The translations under genes were made by a program, and so were the position numbers. From CAZZKF01 sp964654995 (GTDB lineage: Bacteria; Pseudomonadota; Alphaproteobacteria; CAZZKF01), in the NCBI GenBank assembly GCA_964654995.1, contig CAZZKF010000004.1, forward strand, positions 31,738 through 95,737: 64,000 nucleotides of DNA. The letters run 5' to 3'. Below are positions 1-9,701 of this stretch, in pieces; positions within the stretch are counted from its first letter, which is position 1; each line of letters opens with the position of its first letter. A model generated the notes under the pieces. It had not been told where the DNA came from, did no database searches, and was given only the letters and a program-made list of their open reading frames with translations.

Positions 1-332
1 ACCAGGTCGCCTGCGCTGATAGATGTCCCGGCGAGATCGACGCACCGGCCGGCGCCCCCCACGCAATCAATGCTGAAGTCCCCCGACTGGATCAGGTCGA
101 CCGCGCCGTTAAGCACGTCCCAGTTGGTAAAGGCGTTGAAGTTCAGCACCGTACCGCTGCCCTCCGTGTCGAAGTTGTCCGACAGGACGACGACGGCGGA
201 GGCGTTCCCCGCCAACAGTACGCCGCCGGCAACGAGGGTGGCCAGCAATGGCATTTGCGCACTACCTAACATCCGCCTCAAACCCAGTCCCGCGAGGGCT
301 GCGGCGGTGGCAGTGATGCGATGAAACAGCAT
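1..332 (-). CDS. Secreted PEP-CTERM-like surface protein, 5' part only
   Basis: The first 110 codons are visible and the gene runs off the left edge. The start at 332 is 6 nt after AAGGAG; an ATG at 338 abuts the Shine-Dalgarno and is unlikely. Residues 27-46 (MPLLATLVAGG..LLAGNASA) form a hydrophobic secretion signal with an AxA-type end; an alternative start at Met27 (254) would give a textbook signal peptide. The mature part (DNFDTEG..VLNFNAFTNWDV..GAVDLI..RCVDLAG) has the pattern often seen at the N terminus of PEP-CTERM-anchored beta-sandwich proteins. The C-terminal sorting signal lies outside the window, so the PEP-CTERM label is inference from the N-terminal style. Upstream lie a candidate sigma-54 promoter and repeated palindromes, which would fit PrsK/PrsR-type control. 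No neighbour in the window has exosortase features. Confidence 0.6.
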   Translation of the reverse strand, partial: MLFHRITATAAALAGLGLRRMLGSAQMPLLATLVAGGVLLAGNASAVVVLSDNFDTEGSGTVLNFNAFTNWDVLNGAVDLIQSGDFSIDCVGGAGRCVDLAGTSISAGDL

Positions 333-483
333 GTTCATCTCCTTAGTTAGCTATCCGAACTCAACCATCCAAACGCAACCCGAATGCAACGCTACAAACG
401 CCGCGCCTTTCCTCGCGACCGGTGCGTCACGCGTCGAACTCCCTTCCGGTTGCCGACAGGCGCACCTAAGTGACGGCGAGACA

Positions 484-498
484 AGCAAGAATTATACC
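484..498 (-). promoter_or_regulatory. Candidate sigma-54 promoter (-24/-12) for the PEP-CTERM-like gene
   Basis: Reading the minus strand, GGTATAATTCTTGCT has the invariant GG and GC separated by exactly 10 nt and a perfect TTGCT -12 box; the -24 box matches only at GG and A. Transcription would begin near 473, giving a leader of about 140 nt to the start at 332. The palindromic sites at 564, 686 and 809 fall about 90, 210 and 335 nt upstream, as for enhancer-binding-protein sites. Functional assignment is inference. Confidence 0.4.
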
Positions 499-561
499 GC
501 CATCCCGGTATTCTTTAATTTCAACAACTTAAAAGTGGCGCAATTGGGTGGTGCGCGCGCG

Positions 562-825
562 ACTGTCAAGAAATCCGACGCTCAAACCGCCGCCACCGCT
601 CCGACGCGGCGCCGTCGAACGTAAAACATAAAGCCTGTCAGTGCCTTACGATTACGCACGAGGCGGCTCCGCGGAAATGCCGAACTGTCAAGAAATCCGA
701 CACTCAAACCGCCGCCACCGCTCCGACGCGGCCCCGTCGAACGTAAAACATAAAGCCTGGCAGTGGCTTACGATTGCGCACGAGGCGGCTCCGCAGAAAA
801 TAGAGAACTGTAAAGAAATCCGACA
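562..825. repeat. Tandem array of about 122-bp units, each starting with a TGTC-N9-GACA palindrome
   Basis: Unit 1 (562-683) and unit 2 (684-806) differ at only a handful of positions by eye over their first 110 nt; a third copy starts at 807 but stops matching after about 19 nt. Each copy opens with the 17-mer TGTCAAGAAATCCGACA (copy 1 ends in G, copy 3 has TGTA), at 564-580, 686-702 and 809-825, spaced 122 and 123 nt. The 613-nt space 333-945 holds this array and the candidate sigma-54 site; I see no protein gene in it. The unit length and the mutual similarity rule out a CRISPR. The likely role is upstream activator sites for the leftward secreted-protein gene. Confidence 0.8.
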
Positions 826-945
826 CCTGGCGTCGATATAAAGGATTCTGACCCCTTTTATGGGCGGTGCGGAGTGCTTGACGAATCGGGCCGGCCATGG
901 GCATGGTGAGGCGGTATCCACTCCAGACAGCAGGACCATGCAATC

Positions 946-1806
946 ATGTCGGTACAACGCCCCGCGAAGCGCATGACGATCCCCCGGATTCGGGCCCGCA
1001 AGGGCGGCGATCCGGTGGTCTGCCTGACCGCCTACACGACGCCGATGGCGGAGATCCTCGACGAGCATGTCGATCTGCTGCTGGTCGGCGATTCAGTGGG
1101 CATGGTGTTGCACGGTCTGCCCAGTACGCTCGGTGTGACGCTGGAGATGATGGCGATGCACGGCGCCGCGGTGGTGCGCGGCGCGCGCCATGCCTGCGTG
1201 ATCATCGACATGCCGTTCGGCAGCTATGAGGAAAGCCCGCAGATCGCCTATCGCAATGCTGCCCGCCTGATGCGTGAGACCGGCTGCGCCGGCGTCAAGC
1301 TGGAAGGCGGCCAGGCGATGGCCGAGACCATCGCGTTTCTCACCGCCCGCGGCATTCCGGTGATGGCCCATATCGGCCTGCAGCCGCAGTCGGTTAATGT
1401 CACCGGCGGCTACAAGGCGCAGGGCCGCGCCCGGGCCGAATGGGACCGCTTTCTGGCCGATGCCCGGGCGGTCGACGAGGCCGGCGCCTTTGCCACCGTG
1501 ATCGAGGCGGTGGCCGAACCCCTGGCCGCGGCGATCACCAAGGAAGTGAAGAACGTGACCATCGGCATCGGCGCCTCGGCCGCCTGTGACGGCCAGATTC
1601 TGGTGACCGAGGACCTGCTCGGCCTGTTCGAGCGCAGCCCCAAGTTCGTCAAGCGCTATGCCGACATGCGGGCGCTGATCGCCAAGGCGGCGCGAGGCTA
1701 TGCCGAGGACGTGCGGGCGCGTACGTTCCCCGGGCCCGATCACGTCTATGCGCCGGAAGACGAGAGCGCCGGGGCGATCCCGCTCTATCCCCGGGCCGGG
1801 GTCTGA
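946..1806 (+). CDS. panB: 3-methyl-2-oxobutanoate hydroxymethyltransferase (ketopantoate hydroxymethyltransferase)
   Basis: PanB transfers a hydroxymethyl group from 5,10-methylene-THF to 2-oxoisovalerate, the first committed step of pantothenate and CoA synthesis, in the cytoplasm. The 286-aa length is normal for the family. Metal-binding aspartates are visible at D49 (LLVGDSVGMV) and D88 (IIDMPFGSY); the substrate-binding KLEGG motif follows near residue 118. The body begins at about residue 10 (MTIPRIRARKGG), so the ATG at 946 could be a few codons early and the ATG at 973 is an alternative. panC is not beside it. It is followed after 110 nt by the yfgM-like/bamB/der run on the same strand, so co-transcription is possible but unproven. 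Confidence 0.96.
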   Translation: MSVQRPAKRMTIPRIRARKGGDPVVCLTAYTTPMAEILDEHVDLLLVGDSVGMVLHGLPSTLGVTLEMMAMHGAAVVRGARHACVIIDMPFGSYEESPQIAYRNAARLMRETGCAGVKLEGGQAMAETIAFLTARGIPVMAHIGLQPQSVNVTGGYKAQGRARAEWDRFLADARAVDEAGAFATVIEAVAEPLAAAITKEVKNVTIGIGASAACDGQILVTEDLLGLFERSPKFVKRYADMRALIAKAARGYAEDVRARTFPGPDHVYAPEDESAGAIPLYPRAGV

Positions 1807-1916
1807 GGCGGCCGCGGACAGCTGTTCGAACATAACCCGCAAGGCCCCGGCAGAACGGTTCCATAAGTCCGGGATATGATCTATCTTACCGCCCGACGTC
1901 ACCCCCGGAGGCTCCG

Positions 1917-2597
1917 TTGAGCGACATATTTCACGAGATTCAGGAAGAAGTCCGCCAGGAACGCTACGCCCGGCTGTGGAAGACCTATGGCAAATACGTG
2001 ATCGTCCTGGCGATCCTGCTGGTCGTGGCGACCGCGGCCTGGCAGGGCTGGAAGGCCTACGACAAGCAGCGCCAGGAATCCGCGGCGGCCGAGTATTTCG
2101 CGGCTCTCGATCTGCTTGAGGACGGCCAGACCGAGGTTGCCATCGATGCCTTCCTGCGCCTCGGCGAGCGCCTCCATGACGGCTACGGTGCGCTGGCGCG
2201 CCTGCGTGCGGCGGCCGCCCAGACCGCGGCCAGTCACCGCGATGAGGCGGTCAAGATCTACGACGCACTGGCGGCGGATTCCCGGGCCTCAAGACCGTTT
2301 CGCAAGCTGGCGGCGCTCTATGCCGTGATCACGCTGATGGATACCGCCAGTCTGGACGAATTGAAACTGCGGCTGCAGCCGCTGCTCGACGACGACAACC
2401 CCTGGGTCTATTCCGCCCGCGAGATCAAAGGCCTGATTGCAGTGCGGGCTGGCGATTCGGAAACGGCCCGGAAGATTTTCACCGATCTGGTGAACGATCC
2501 CAGGGCGCCCGACGGCCTGCGCAATCGGGTCGGACAGATCCTGGTGGCGTTGGGCCCGGGTGCCGGCCAGGCGCCGACGCCGGCCCCGAAGGAGTAG
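1917..2597 (+). CDS. YfgM-like membrane-anchored TPR protein (ancillary SecYEG subunit family)
   Basis: A 226-aa protein with a short cytosolic N terminus (SDIFHEIQEEVRQERYARLW), one transmembrane helix at about residues 26-44, and a periplasmic helical-repeat region of the TPR_21/DUF2133 type. In E. coli YfgM is a SecYEG-associated chaperone-like protein encoded next to bamB and der, and the same order appears here, which is the main support for the name. The start is TTG at 1917, preceded by GGAGG at 1907-1911 with 5 nt spacing; no in-frame ATG fits the family N terminus. The stop lies 4 nt before the bamB GTG, so the two are translationally coupled. The C terminus is Ala/Pro-rich. Confidence 0.85.
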   Translation: MSDIFHEIQEEVRQERYARLWKTYGKYVIVLAILLVVATAAWQGWKAYDKQRQESAAAEYFAALDLLEDGQTEVAIDAFLRLGERLHDGYGALARLRAAAAQTAASHRDEAVKIYDALAADSRASRPFRKLAALYAVITLMDTASLDELKLRLQPLLDDDNPWVYSAREIKGLIAVRAGDSETARKIFTDLVNDPRAPDGLRNRVGQILVALGPGAGQAPTPAPKE

Positions 2598-2601
2598 AGC
2601 C

Positions 2602-3942
2602 GTGCGCACCCGATCGACCTTGCGCACCGTGCTTCGCGCCGCCGTCGTGGCGGTGCTGATCGCCCCGCTTGTCGCCGCATGCAGCGGCAAGGACAAGAAG
2701 CAGACGCGGCTCAAGGGCGAGCGGATCTCGGTGCTCGCCTTCGAGCAGACCCTGCGGGCCGATCCCCGGCTGTCCTCGGTTCAGGTGCGTCTGCCCAAGC
2801 CCTATGTCAATGACGCCTGGCCGCAGGCCGGCGGCTATCCGACCCACGCCATGCATCATCTGGCACTGGGTCGCTCCTTGCGCGAGGTCTGGCGGGTCAG
2901 CATCGGTGTCGGCGACGAGCGTAACAAGCCGCTGGTCAGCTCGCCGGTGGTGGCGGACGGACGGGTCTATACGCTCGACGCCGAGGCCATGGCCAGTGCC
3001 TTCGATGCCGAGACCGGGCGCAAGCTGTGGTCGGTCAAGTTCAAGCGCAAGGGCGAGAAGAAGTCGATCGCCTTTGGCGGCGGCATCGCCTTTGATGACG
3101 GGCGGGTCTTTGTCACCACCGGCTACGGCTATGCGGCGGCCCTCGATGCCGCCTCGGGGCGCGAGTTGTGGCGGGCCGATCTCGGCGTGTCCCTGCGCGG
3201 CACCCCGACCATTCAGGGCGGTCGGGTGTTCCTCAACAGCTATGACAATCAGTTGTTTGCCCTCGATGAGGAGACCGGCGAGGTGCTCTGGTACCATGTC
3301 GCCGTCAGCGAGACCGCCGGCATGCTGGGGACCGCCAGCCCGGCGGTGTTCGGGGACACCGTGGTGGCAGCCTTTTCATCCGGCGAACTGGTTGCGCTGC
3401 GGGTTGAGAACGGGCGCATGGCGTGGAGCGATACGCTGACCCGGACCGGTCGAATGACGCCGCTCGCCACGATCAGCGATATCGACGGCCATCCGGTGAT
3501 CGATCGCGGCAGGGTCTATGCCATCAGCCATTCGGGGCGCATGGTGGCGATCGATCTGCGCAGCGGCGAGCGGGTATGGGAGCGCAACATCGGCGGCATC
3601 CAGACACCGTGGGTGGCCGGCGAGTTCATCTATCTGGTGACCTCGGACAACGAGGTCATCGCCCTGTCGCGCAACAGCGGGCGCATCCGCTGGGTCCGCG
3701 AACTGCAGCGCTTCGAAAACGAAAACAAGAAGAAACATGCTGTCTTCTGGGCCGGGCCGGTGCTTGCCGGGGATCGCCTGATCGTCGTGTCCTCGCATGG
3801 CTATGCGCTCTCCATCTCGCCCTATACCGGCGAAATCCTGGGGGCCGAGAAGATCGCCAAGAAGGTGTTCCTGCCCCCGATCGTCGCCGATCGCACGCTC
3901 TATATCCTGACCAACGGGGGGCGGCTGGTCGCCATGCGTTGA
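2602..3942 (+). CDS. bamB: Outer membrane assembly lipoprotein BamB-like (PQQ-type beta-propeller)
   Basis: 446 aa. The GTG start at 2602 follows GGAGTAGAG and gives a lipoprotein signal peptide ending in the lipobox LVAAC with Cys27; Ser at +2 predicts outer-membrane sorting. The rest consists of repeated PQQ-like propeller blades, e.g. GRVYTLDAE..FDAETGRKLW, ALDAASGRELW, ALDEETGEVLW, AIDLRSGERVW. BamB is a scaffold lipoprotein of the BAM complex that inserts beta-barrel proteins such as LptD, also encoded here. Its place between the YfgM-like gene and der matches the common proteobacterial order. An in-frame upstream start at 2560 would lie inside the preceding gene and would spoil the signal peptide, so I reject it. 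Confidence 0.9.
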   Translation: MRTRSTLRTVLRAAVVAVLIAPLVAACSGKDKKQTRLKGERISVLAFEQTLRADPRLSSVQVRLPKPYVNDAWPQAGGYPTHAMHHLALGRSLREVWRVSIGVGDERNKPLVSSPVVADGRVYTLDAEAMASAFDAETGRKLWSVKFKRKGEKKSIAFGGGIAFDDGRVFVTTGYGYAAALDAASGRELWRADLGVSLRGTPTIQGGRVFLNSYDNQLFALDEETGEVLWYHVAVSETAGMLGTASPAVFGDTVVAAFSSGELVALRVENGRMAWSDTLTRTGRMTPLATISDIDGHPVIDRGRVYAISHSGRMVAIDLRSGERVWERNIGGIQTPWVAGEFIYLVTSDNEVIALSRNSGRIRWVRELQRFENENKKKHAVFWAGPVLAGDRLIVVSSHGYALSISPYTGEILGAEKIAKKVFLPPIVADRTLYILTNGGRLVAMR

Positions 3943-3992
3943 ACCGGCGCTGGTTGTCGCCGCCCCGGACATCACATGCCGCCACCATTGCC

Positions 3993-5336
3993 ATGAGCTT
4001 CACCGTCGCCATCATCGGCCGGCCCAATGTCGGCAAGTCGACGCTGTTCAACCGGTTGGCCGGCAAGCGGCTGGCGCTGGTTCACGATACCCCTGGCGTG
4101 ACCCGCGACCGGCGCGAGGCCGAGGCCCGCCTCGGCGAGCTCGCGTTCCGCATCATCGATACCGCCGGGCTCGAGGACGCCGCGCCCGAGACCCCGGAAG
4201 CGCGCATGCGGGCACAGACCGAACGCGCGCTTCGCGACGCCGATATCGCCCTGTTTCTGATCGATGCCCGCGCCGGCATCACACCGCTCGATCGCCATTT
4301 TGCCCGCTGGCTGCGCGAAAGCGGGGTGCCGGTGATCGTGATCGCCAACAAATGCGAAGGCGAGGCGGCACGCGCCGGCGCTTACGAGGCGTTCGAGCTC
4401 GGGCTCGGCGATCCGGTGCCGCTGTCGGCCGCCCACGGCGACGGGCTGGACGCGCTCTATGAGGCGCTCAAACGGCTGCGCGCCGAAGCGGCGGGCGCCG
4501 GTGAAGGCGAAAGGCCGGCGCAGGCGGAAGGGCGGCCGCTGAAGATCGCCATTGTCGGTCGCCCCAATGCCGGCAAGTCGACGCTGGTCAACACGCTGAT
4601 CGGTGATGAGCGCATGCTGACCGGGCCGGAACCGGGCCTGACCCGCGACGCGGTGGCCATCGACTGGGCCTGGCGGGATCGCCCGATCAGCCTGTTCGAT
4701 ACCGCCGGCTTGCGCAAGCGGGCGCGGATGACGGCCGATCTCGACCGTCTGTCGGCCGCGGATAGCCTGCGCGCCATCCGCTTTGCCGAGGTCGTGGTGC
4801 TTTTGCTGGATGCGCGGGCGCCGTTCGAGAAGCAGGACCGCCATATCGCCGGCCTGGTGGCGGATGAGGGCCGGGCGCTGGTGATCGGGCTCAACAAATG
4901 GGATCTGGTCGAGGACCGGGACGCGACGCGGAAGGCCCTGCGCGAGGCGGTGGAGGAGGCGGTCCCGCAGGTCCGCGGGGTGCCGGTCGTGCCGCTCTCG
5001 GCGCTCACCGGCACCGGCACCGAGCGCCTGATGAAGGCCGTCTTCAAGGCCTATGAGCTGTGGAACCGGCGGCTGGCCACCGGCCCCTTGAACCGATGGC
5101 TGAGGTACGCCGTCGAGCGCCATCCGCCGCCGGCGCGCGCCGGGCGGCGCACCCGCATCCGTTATGTGACGCAGGCCAAGGCGCGTCCGCCGACCTTCGT
5201 GTTCTTCTGCAACCGCCCGGACGTGGTGCCCGAATCCTACCGCCGCTATCTGGTCAACGAGCTGCGCGACGCCTTCCGTTTGCCCGGGGTGCCGATCCGC
5301 ACGCATTTCCGCAAGGGCGAAAACCCTTACGCCTGA
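3993..5336 (+). CDS. der: Ribosome-associated GTPase Der (EngA)
   Basis: 447 aa with two tandem GTPase domains and a C-terminal KH-like domain, the unique Der architecture. Domain 1: GRPNVGKST, DTPGVTRD, DTAGL, NKCE. Domain 2 (from about residue 185): GRPNAGKST, TRDAV, DTAGL, NKWD. The KH-like end contains RPPTFVFFCNRPD and closes with RTHFRKGENPYA. Der is essential for 50S subunit maturation. The chosen ATG gives the typical start MSFTVAIIGRPNVGKS. The gene lies 50 nt after bamB. Its last 10 nt overlap the tail of the convergent SDR gene, so there is no room for a terminator between them. Confidence 0.97.
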   Translation: MSFTVAIIGRPNVGKSTLFNRLAGKRLALVHDTPGVTRDRREAEARLGELAFRIIDTAGLEDAAPETPEARMRAQTERALRDADIALFLIDARAGITPLDRHFARWLRESGVPVIVIANKCEGEAARAGAYEAFELGLGDPVPLSAAHGDGLDALYEALKRLRAEAAGAGEGERPAQAEGRPLKIAIVGRPNAGKSTLVNTLIGDERMLTGPEPGLTRDAVAIDWAWRDRPISLFDTAGLRKRARMTADLDRLSAADSLRAIRFAEVVVLLLDARAPFEKQDRHIAGLVADEGRALVIGLNKWDLVEDRDATRKALREAVEEAVPQVRGVPVVPLSALTGTGTERLMKAVFKAYELWNRRLATGPLNRWLRYAVERHPPPARAGRRTRIRYVTQAKARPPTFVFFCNRPDVVPESYRRYLVNELRDAFRLPGVPIRTHFRKGENPYA

Positions 5337-6064
5337 GCCGCACGCTCCGCCTGCCAGTCGCGAAAGCGGACGATCTCGCCGGTTTTCGTCCACTCGGGTA
5401 CTGCCAGCTCAAGGAACAGCTCGGCCACGTCTTCGGGGGTGGGAAGGGTCATCGGGTCCTCGCCAGGCATGGCGGCGGCGCGCATGGCGGTGCGGGTCGG
5501 GCCGGGATCGACCAGATTGACCTTGACCGGCGTCTTGACGGTCTCGGCGGCATAGATCCGCGCCAACATCTCGAGGCCGGCCTTGCTGATCGCATAGGCC
5601 CCCCAATAGGCCTTGGGCCTTGAGCCGACCCCGGAGCTGACGAAAATCGCGCGGCCCGCCGGAGCAGCGCGCAGCAGCGGGTCCATGGAGCGGACAAGCC
5701 GCCAGTTGGCGGTCAGGTTGACGGCGATGACATCGTCCCAGACTTCCGTCTTGAGGTGGGCCAGCGGCCCGAGCACGCCGAGCAGGCCGGCATTGCCGAC
5801 CAGCACGTCGAGCCGCTTCCACCGCTCGGCAATGACGCCACCGAGACGATCGATGCCGGGGCCATCCTTGAGATCCAAGGGCACCAGCGTCGCCGAGCCG
5901 CCAAGCGCCTGGATTTCGTCGTCCAGTTCCTCCAGCCCGCCAACCGTGCGGGCGACCAGAATGACATGCGCACCTTCGGCCGCGAAGCGGCGTGCCACCG
6001 CCGCCCCGATGCCGCGCGAAGCACCGGTGATCAGGGCCACTCGATCTGTCAGACGACCGGTCAT
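5327..6064 (-). CDS. Short-chain dehydrogenase/reductase (YciK-like SDR)
   Basis: 245-aa classical SDR. Near the N terminus, TGASRGIG (residues 13-20) is the Rossmann nucleotide-binding motif; NAG follows at about residue 92; a Ser (FVSSGVG) and YAISK supply the catalytic Ser-Tyr-Lys. The substrate cannot be read from sequence. It lies 19 nt downstream of purF and is the last gene of the long leftward block, so it may be co-transcribed. Its 3' end overlaps der by 10 nt, tail to tail. Nearest general resemblance is to YciK-type oxidoreductases; that is inference. Confidence 0.85.
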   Translation of the reverse strand: MTGRLTDRVALITGASRGIGAAVARRFAAEGAHVILVARTVGGLEELDDEIQALGGSATLVPLDLKDGPGIDRLGGVIAERWKRLDVLVGNAGLLGVLGPLAHLKTEVWDDVIAVNLTANWRLVRSMDPLLRAAPAGRAIFVSSGVGSRPKAYWGAYAISKAGLEMLARIYAAETVKTPVKVNLVDPGPTRTAMRAAAMPGEDPMTLPTPEDVAELFLELAVPEWTKTGEIVRFRDWQAERAAQA

Positions 6065-6083
6065 CGGACGAACCTCTTGGATG

Positions 6084-7580
6084 TCAGCCGCGTTCGGCCA
6101 GAAGAGAAAGCTGGACGCCGGTATCGCCGCCGTCGAAGTCGGTCAGCGGAATCGGATATTCGCCGCTGAAGCAGGCGTCGCAGTACTGGGGGTGTTCGGG
6201 GTCGCGTGCGCGCTCGCCGACCGCCCGGTAGAGCCCTTCAATCGACAGATAGGCCAGCGTATCGACACCGATATGGCGGGCCATTTCGTCGAGGTCCATG
6301 CGTGCCGCCAGAAGCTCGTCGCGTTCCGGCGTATCGACGCCATAGAAGCAGGAATGGGTGGTCGGCGGGCTGGCGACCCGCATATGCACCTCGACGGCAC
6401 CGGCCGAGCGCACCATCTCGACGATCTTGAGCGAGGTGGTGCCGCGGACGATGCTGTCGTCGACCAGAACCACCCGCTTGCCCGAAAGATGGCCACGGTT
6501 GGCGTTGTGCTTGAGCTTGACGCCGAGGTGGCGAATGTTGTCGGTCGGCTCGATAAACGTGCGCCCGACATAATGATTGCGGATGATGCCGAGCTCGAAC
6601 GGAATGGCGGCGGCCTGGGCGTAGCCGATCGCCGCCGGCGTGCCCGAGTCGGGGACCGGCACGACGATATCGGCGTCCACCGGCTTCTCCCGCGCCAGTT
6701 CGGCGCCGATCCGCTTGCGGATGTCATAGACGCTGGTGCCCGAGACGATGCTGTCGGGGCGCGAGAAATAGATATGCTCGAAAATGCACGGCCGCGGCCG
6801 TTCCTCGGGGAAGGGCTTGAGGCTGCGCACACCATGCTCGTTGATGATGACGATTTCGCCGGGATCGATTTCGCGCACCAGCTCGGCACCGATGATATCG
6901 AGCGCGCAGGTCTCGGAGGCGAGGATATGGGCGGTCTCATCGAGCCGGCCGAGCACCAGCGGGCGCACGCCCAAAGGATCGCGGGCGCCAATGAGCGAAT
7001 CCGCGGTCAGCGTCACCAGCGAATACGCGCCTTCGACCTTGCGCAGCGAATCGACGAAGCGGTCGATCAGCCAGGCGTAGTTGCTGGTGGCGATGAGATG
7101 GATGAAGACCTCGGTATCCGCCGTTGACTGGAAGATCGAGCCGGAGCGCACCAGCTCGCGGCGCAGGGCCAGCGCATTGGTCAGATTGCCGTTGTGCGCG
7201 ATCGCGAAGCCGCCGGTGGAGAGGTCGGCGAACAGCGGCTGAACATTGCGCAGAAAGGTCTTCTCGCCGCTGGTCGAATAACGCACATGGCCAATGGCGC
7301 TCGATCCAGGAAGAGAGCGAATCACCTCCGGCGAGGTCAGATGGTCGCCGACCAGCCCGAGGCAGCGCTGGCTGTTGAAGCGGGCGCCGTCGAAGGTGAC
7401 GATGCCGGCCGCTTCCTGGCCGCGGTGCTGCAGGGCGTGGAGCCCGAGCACCGTGTGGGCGGCGGCGTCCTTGTGGCCGAAAATGCCGAAAATGCCGCAT
7501 TCTTCGTGAAAGGCGTCGTCAAACGGCATCTTTCCGACATCCCGCCTCATGCCCGGCCTGCCCTCTCGATTGGTCCGCAT
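6084..7580 (-). CDS. purF: Amidophosphoribosyltransferase
   Basis: PurF makes 5-phosphoribosylamine from PRPP and glutamine, the first step of de novo purine synthesis. 498 aa: N-terminal Ntn glutaminase domain with the catalytic Cys28 (EECGIFGIFGH) after a short propeptide, GLHALQHRGQEAAGI, and HNGNLTN; C-terminal phosphoribosyltransferase domain with the PRPP motif VVLVDDSIVRGTTS. THSCFYGVD and the CDAC pair near the C terminus are consistent with the iron-sulfur-containing (B. subtilis-like) type. GGAGG lies 13 nt before the ATG at 7580; Met11 (7550) is an alternative start. It follows cvpA by 32 nt, the same pairing as in E. coli. Confidence 0.97.
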   Translation of the reverse strand: MRTNREGRPGMRRDVGKMPFDDAFHEECGIFGIFGHKDAAAHTVLGLHALQHRGQEAAGIVTFDGARFNSQRCLGLVGDHLTSPEVIRSLPGSSAIGHVRYSTSGEKTFLRNVQPLFADLSTGGFAIAHNGNLTNALALRRELVRSGSIFQSTADTEVFIHLIATSNYAWLIDRFVDSLRKVEGAYSLVTLTADSLIGARDPLGVRPLVLGRLDETAHILASETCALDIIGAELVREIDPGEIVIINEHGVRSLKPFPEERPRPCIFEHIYFSRPDSIVSGTSVYDIRKRIGAELAREKPVDADIVVPVPDSGTPAAIGYAQAAAIPFELGIIRNHYVGRTFIEPTDNIRHLGVKLKHNANRGHLSGKRVVLVDDSIVRGTTSLKIVEMVRSAGAVEVHMRVASPPTTHSCFYGVDTPERDELLAARMDLDEMARHIGVDTLAYLSIEGLYRAVGERARDPEHPQYCDACFSGEYPIPLTDFDGGDTGVQLSLLAERG

Positions 7581-7612
7581 CGCTTGTCGTCTGCCTCCGG
7601 TGTCGCCCTTTG

Positions 7613-8278
7613 CTAACGATCTTCGGCCTTCCGGATCAGCGTATTCAGTTCGCGCCGCTGATCGCGGTTATACCCGGTTTCATCCGGGCTGTCAGAGAAA
7701 GATTCGGGCGCCGGCAGGGTCTGCTTGAGCTTCTCGAAAACCTCGCGACTGCGGCTCCGCCAGGCCTTGCGGCTGCGCGCGCTCATCCATCCTTCCGGCA
7801 GCAGGCTGACCAGCACGTCGCCGCCGACTTCGGCCCAGGGGAGCAGGCGCGAGCCGGCGGCCCAGGCCGGGCGCGTCGCCGCCGAGCCGCCGATCAGGGC
7901 GAGCAACAGATAGAGCGCGCTGATGATGAAGGCGGCCCGCAGCAGCCCGAAGACGGCCCCGGCCGAGCGGTCGAGCAGGCCGAGCACGCTGGCGCGGGCG
8001 CGCCGGCCCAGCACCCGGGCGAGGCCGGAGAGGATGAGCAGCGTGGTAACGAAAATGGTGGCGCCGGCGATGGCCCCGGCGAGAAATGCGGGAGAGACAT
8101 AGTCGCCGACAAAGTCGCGGACCCGGTCGAATCCGTAAAGCGTTGCCAGAACCGCACCGACCCAGGCCCCGACCGCCAGCGTTTCACGCACGAATCCGCG
8201 GGCAAAGCCGATCACCGCAGAGATCACGACGATGGTCAGAATGGCGGCATCAAGGCCGTGAATGGGAAGACCGAACAT
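7613..8278 (-). CDS. cvpA: CvpA family membrane protein
   Basis: 221 aa with four predicted membrane helices in the first about 165 residues (for example LDAAILTIVVISAVIGFARGF and AFLAGAIAGATIFVTTLLILS), the CvpA/colicin V production family pattern, then a soluble basic C terminus of about 55 aa. Members sit in the inner membrane; they are needed for colicin V export in E. coli, and the general function is unsettled. It lies 16 nt downstream of radA and 32 nt upstream of purF, the classical cvpA-purF pairing, so it is within the same transcription unit. Confidence 0.9.
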   Translation of the reverse strand: MFGLPIHGLDAAILTIVVISAVIGFARGFVRETLAVGAWVGAVLATLYGFDRVRDFVGDYVSPAFLAGAIAGATIFVTTLLILSGLARVLGRRARASVLGLLDRSAGAVFGLLRAAFIISALYLLLALIGGSAATRPAWAAGSRLLPWAEVGGDVLVSLLPEGWMSARSRKAWRSRSREVFEKLKQTLPAPESFSDSPDETGYNRDQRRELNTLIRKAEDR

Positions 8279-8294
8279 GTCTGAAACGGCTCTT

Positions 8295-9662
<1,368 letters not shown>

Positions 9663-9701
9663 GGTGCTCGCCGGGTACGAAACGGGTGAGGCGGTGTGCG
9701 T

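Noticed and set aside
745..785. A second sigma-54 promoter inside repeat unit 2 (TGGC..TTGC)
   Set aside because: GG and GC are separated by 9 rather than 10 nt, and the match is lost in unit 1.
562..825. Repeat array as a CRISPR
   Set aside because: Units are about 122 bp and similar throughout, with no short repeat/variable spacer alternation and no cas genes.
688..1068. Leftward 126-codon frame across the panB start
   Set aside because: It crosses the repeats and is antisense to panB, with no recognisable domain; a by-product of high GC.
5613..7127. 504-codon rightward frame antisense to purF
   Set aside because: Low-complexity Arg/Ala/Asp composition, opposite to a clear purF; long antisense frames are expected at this GC.
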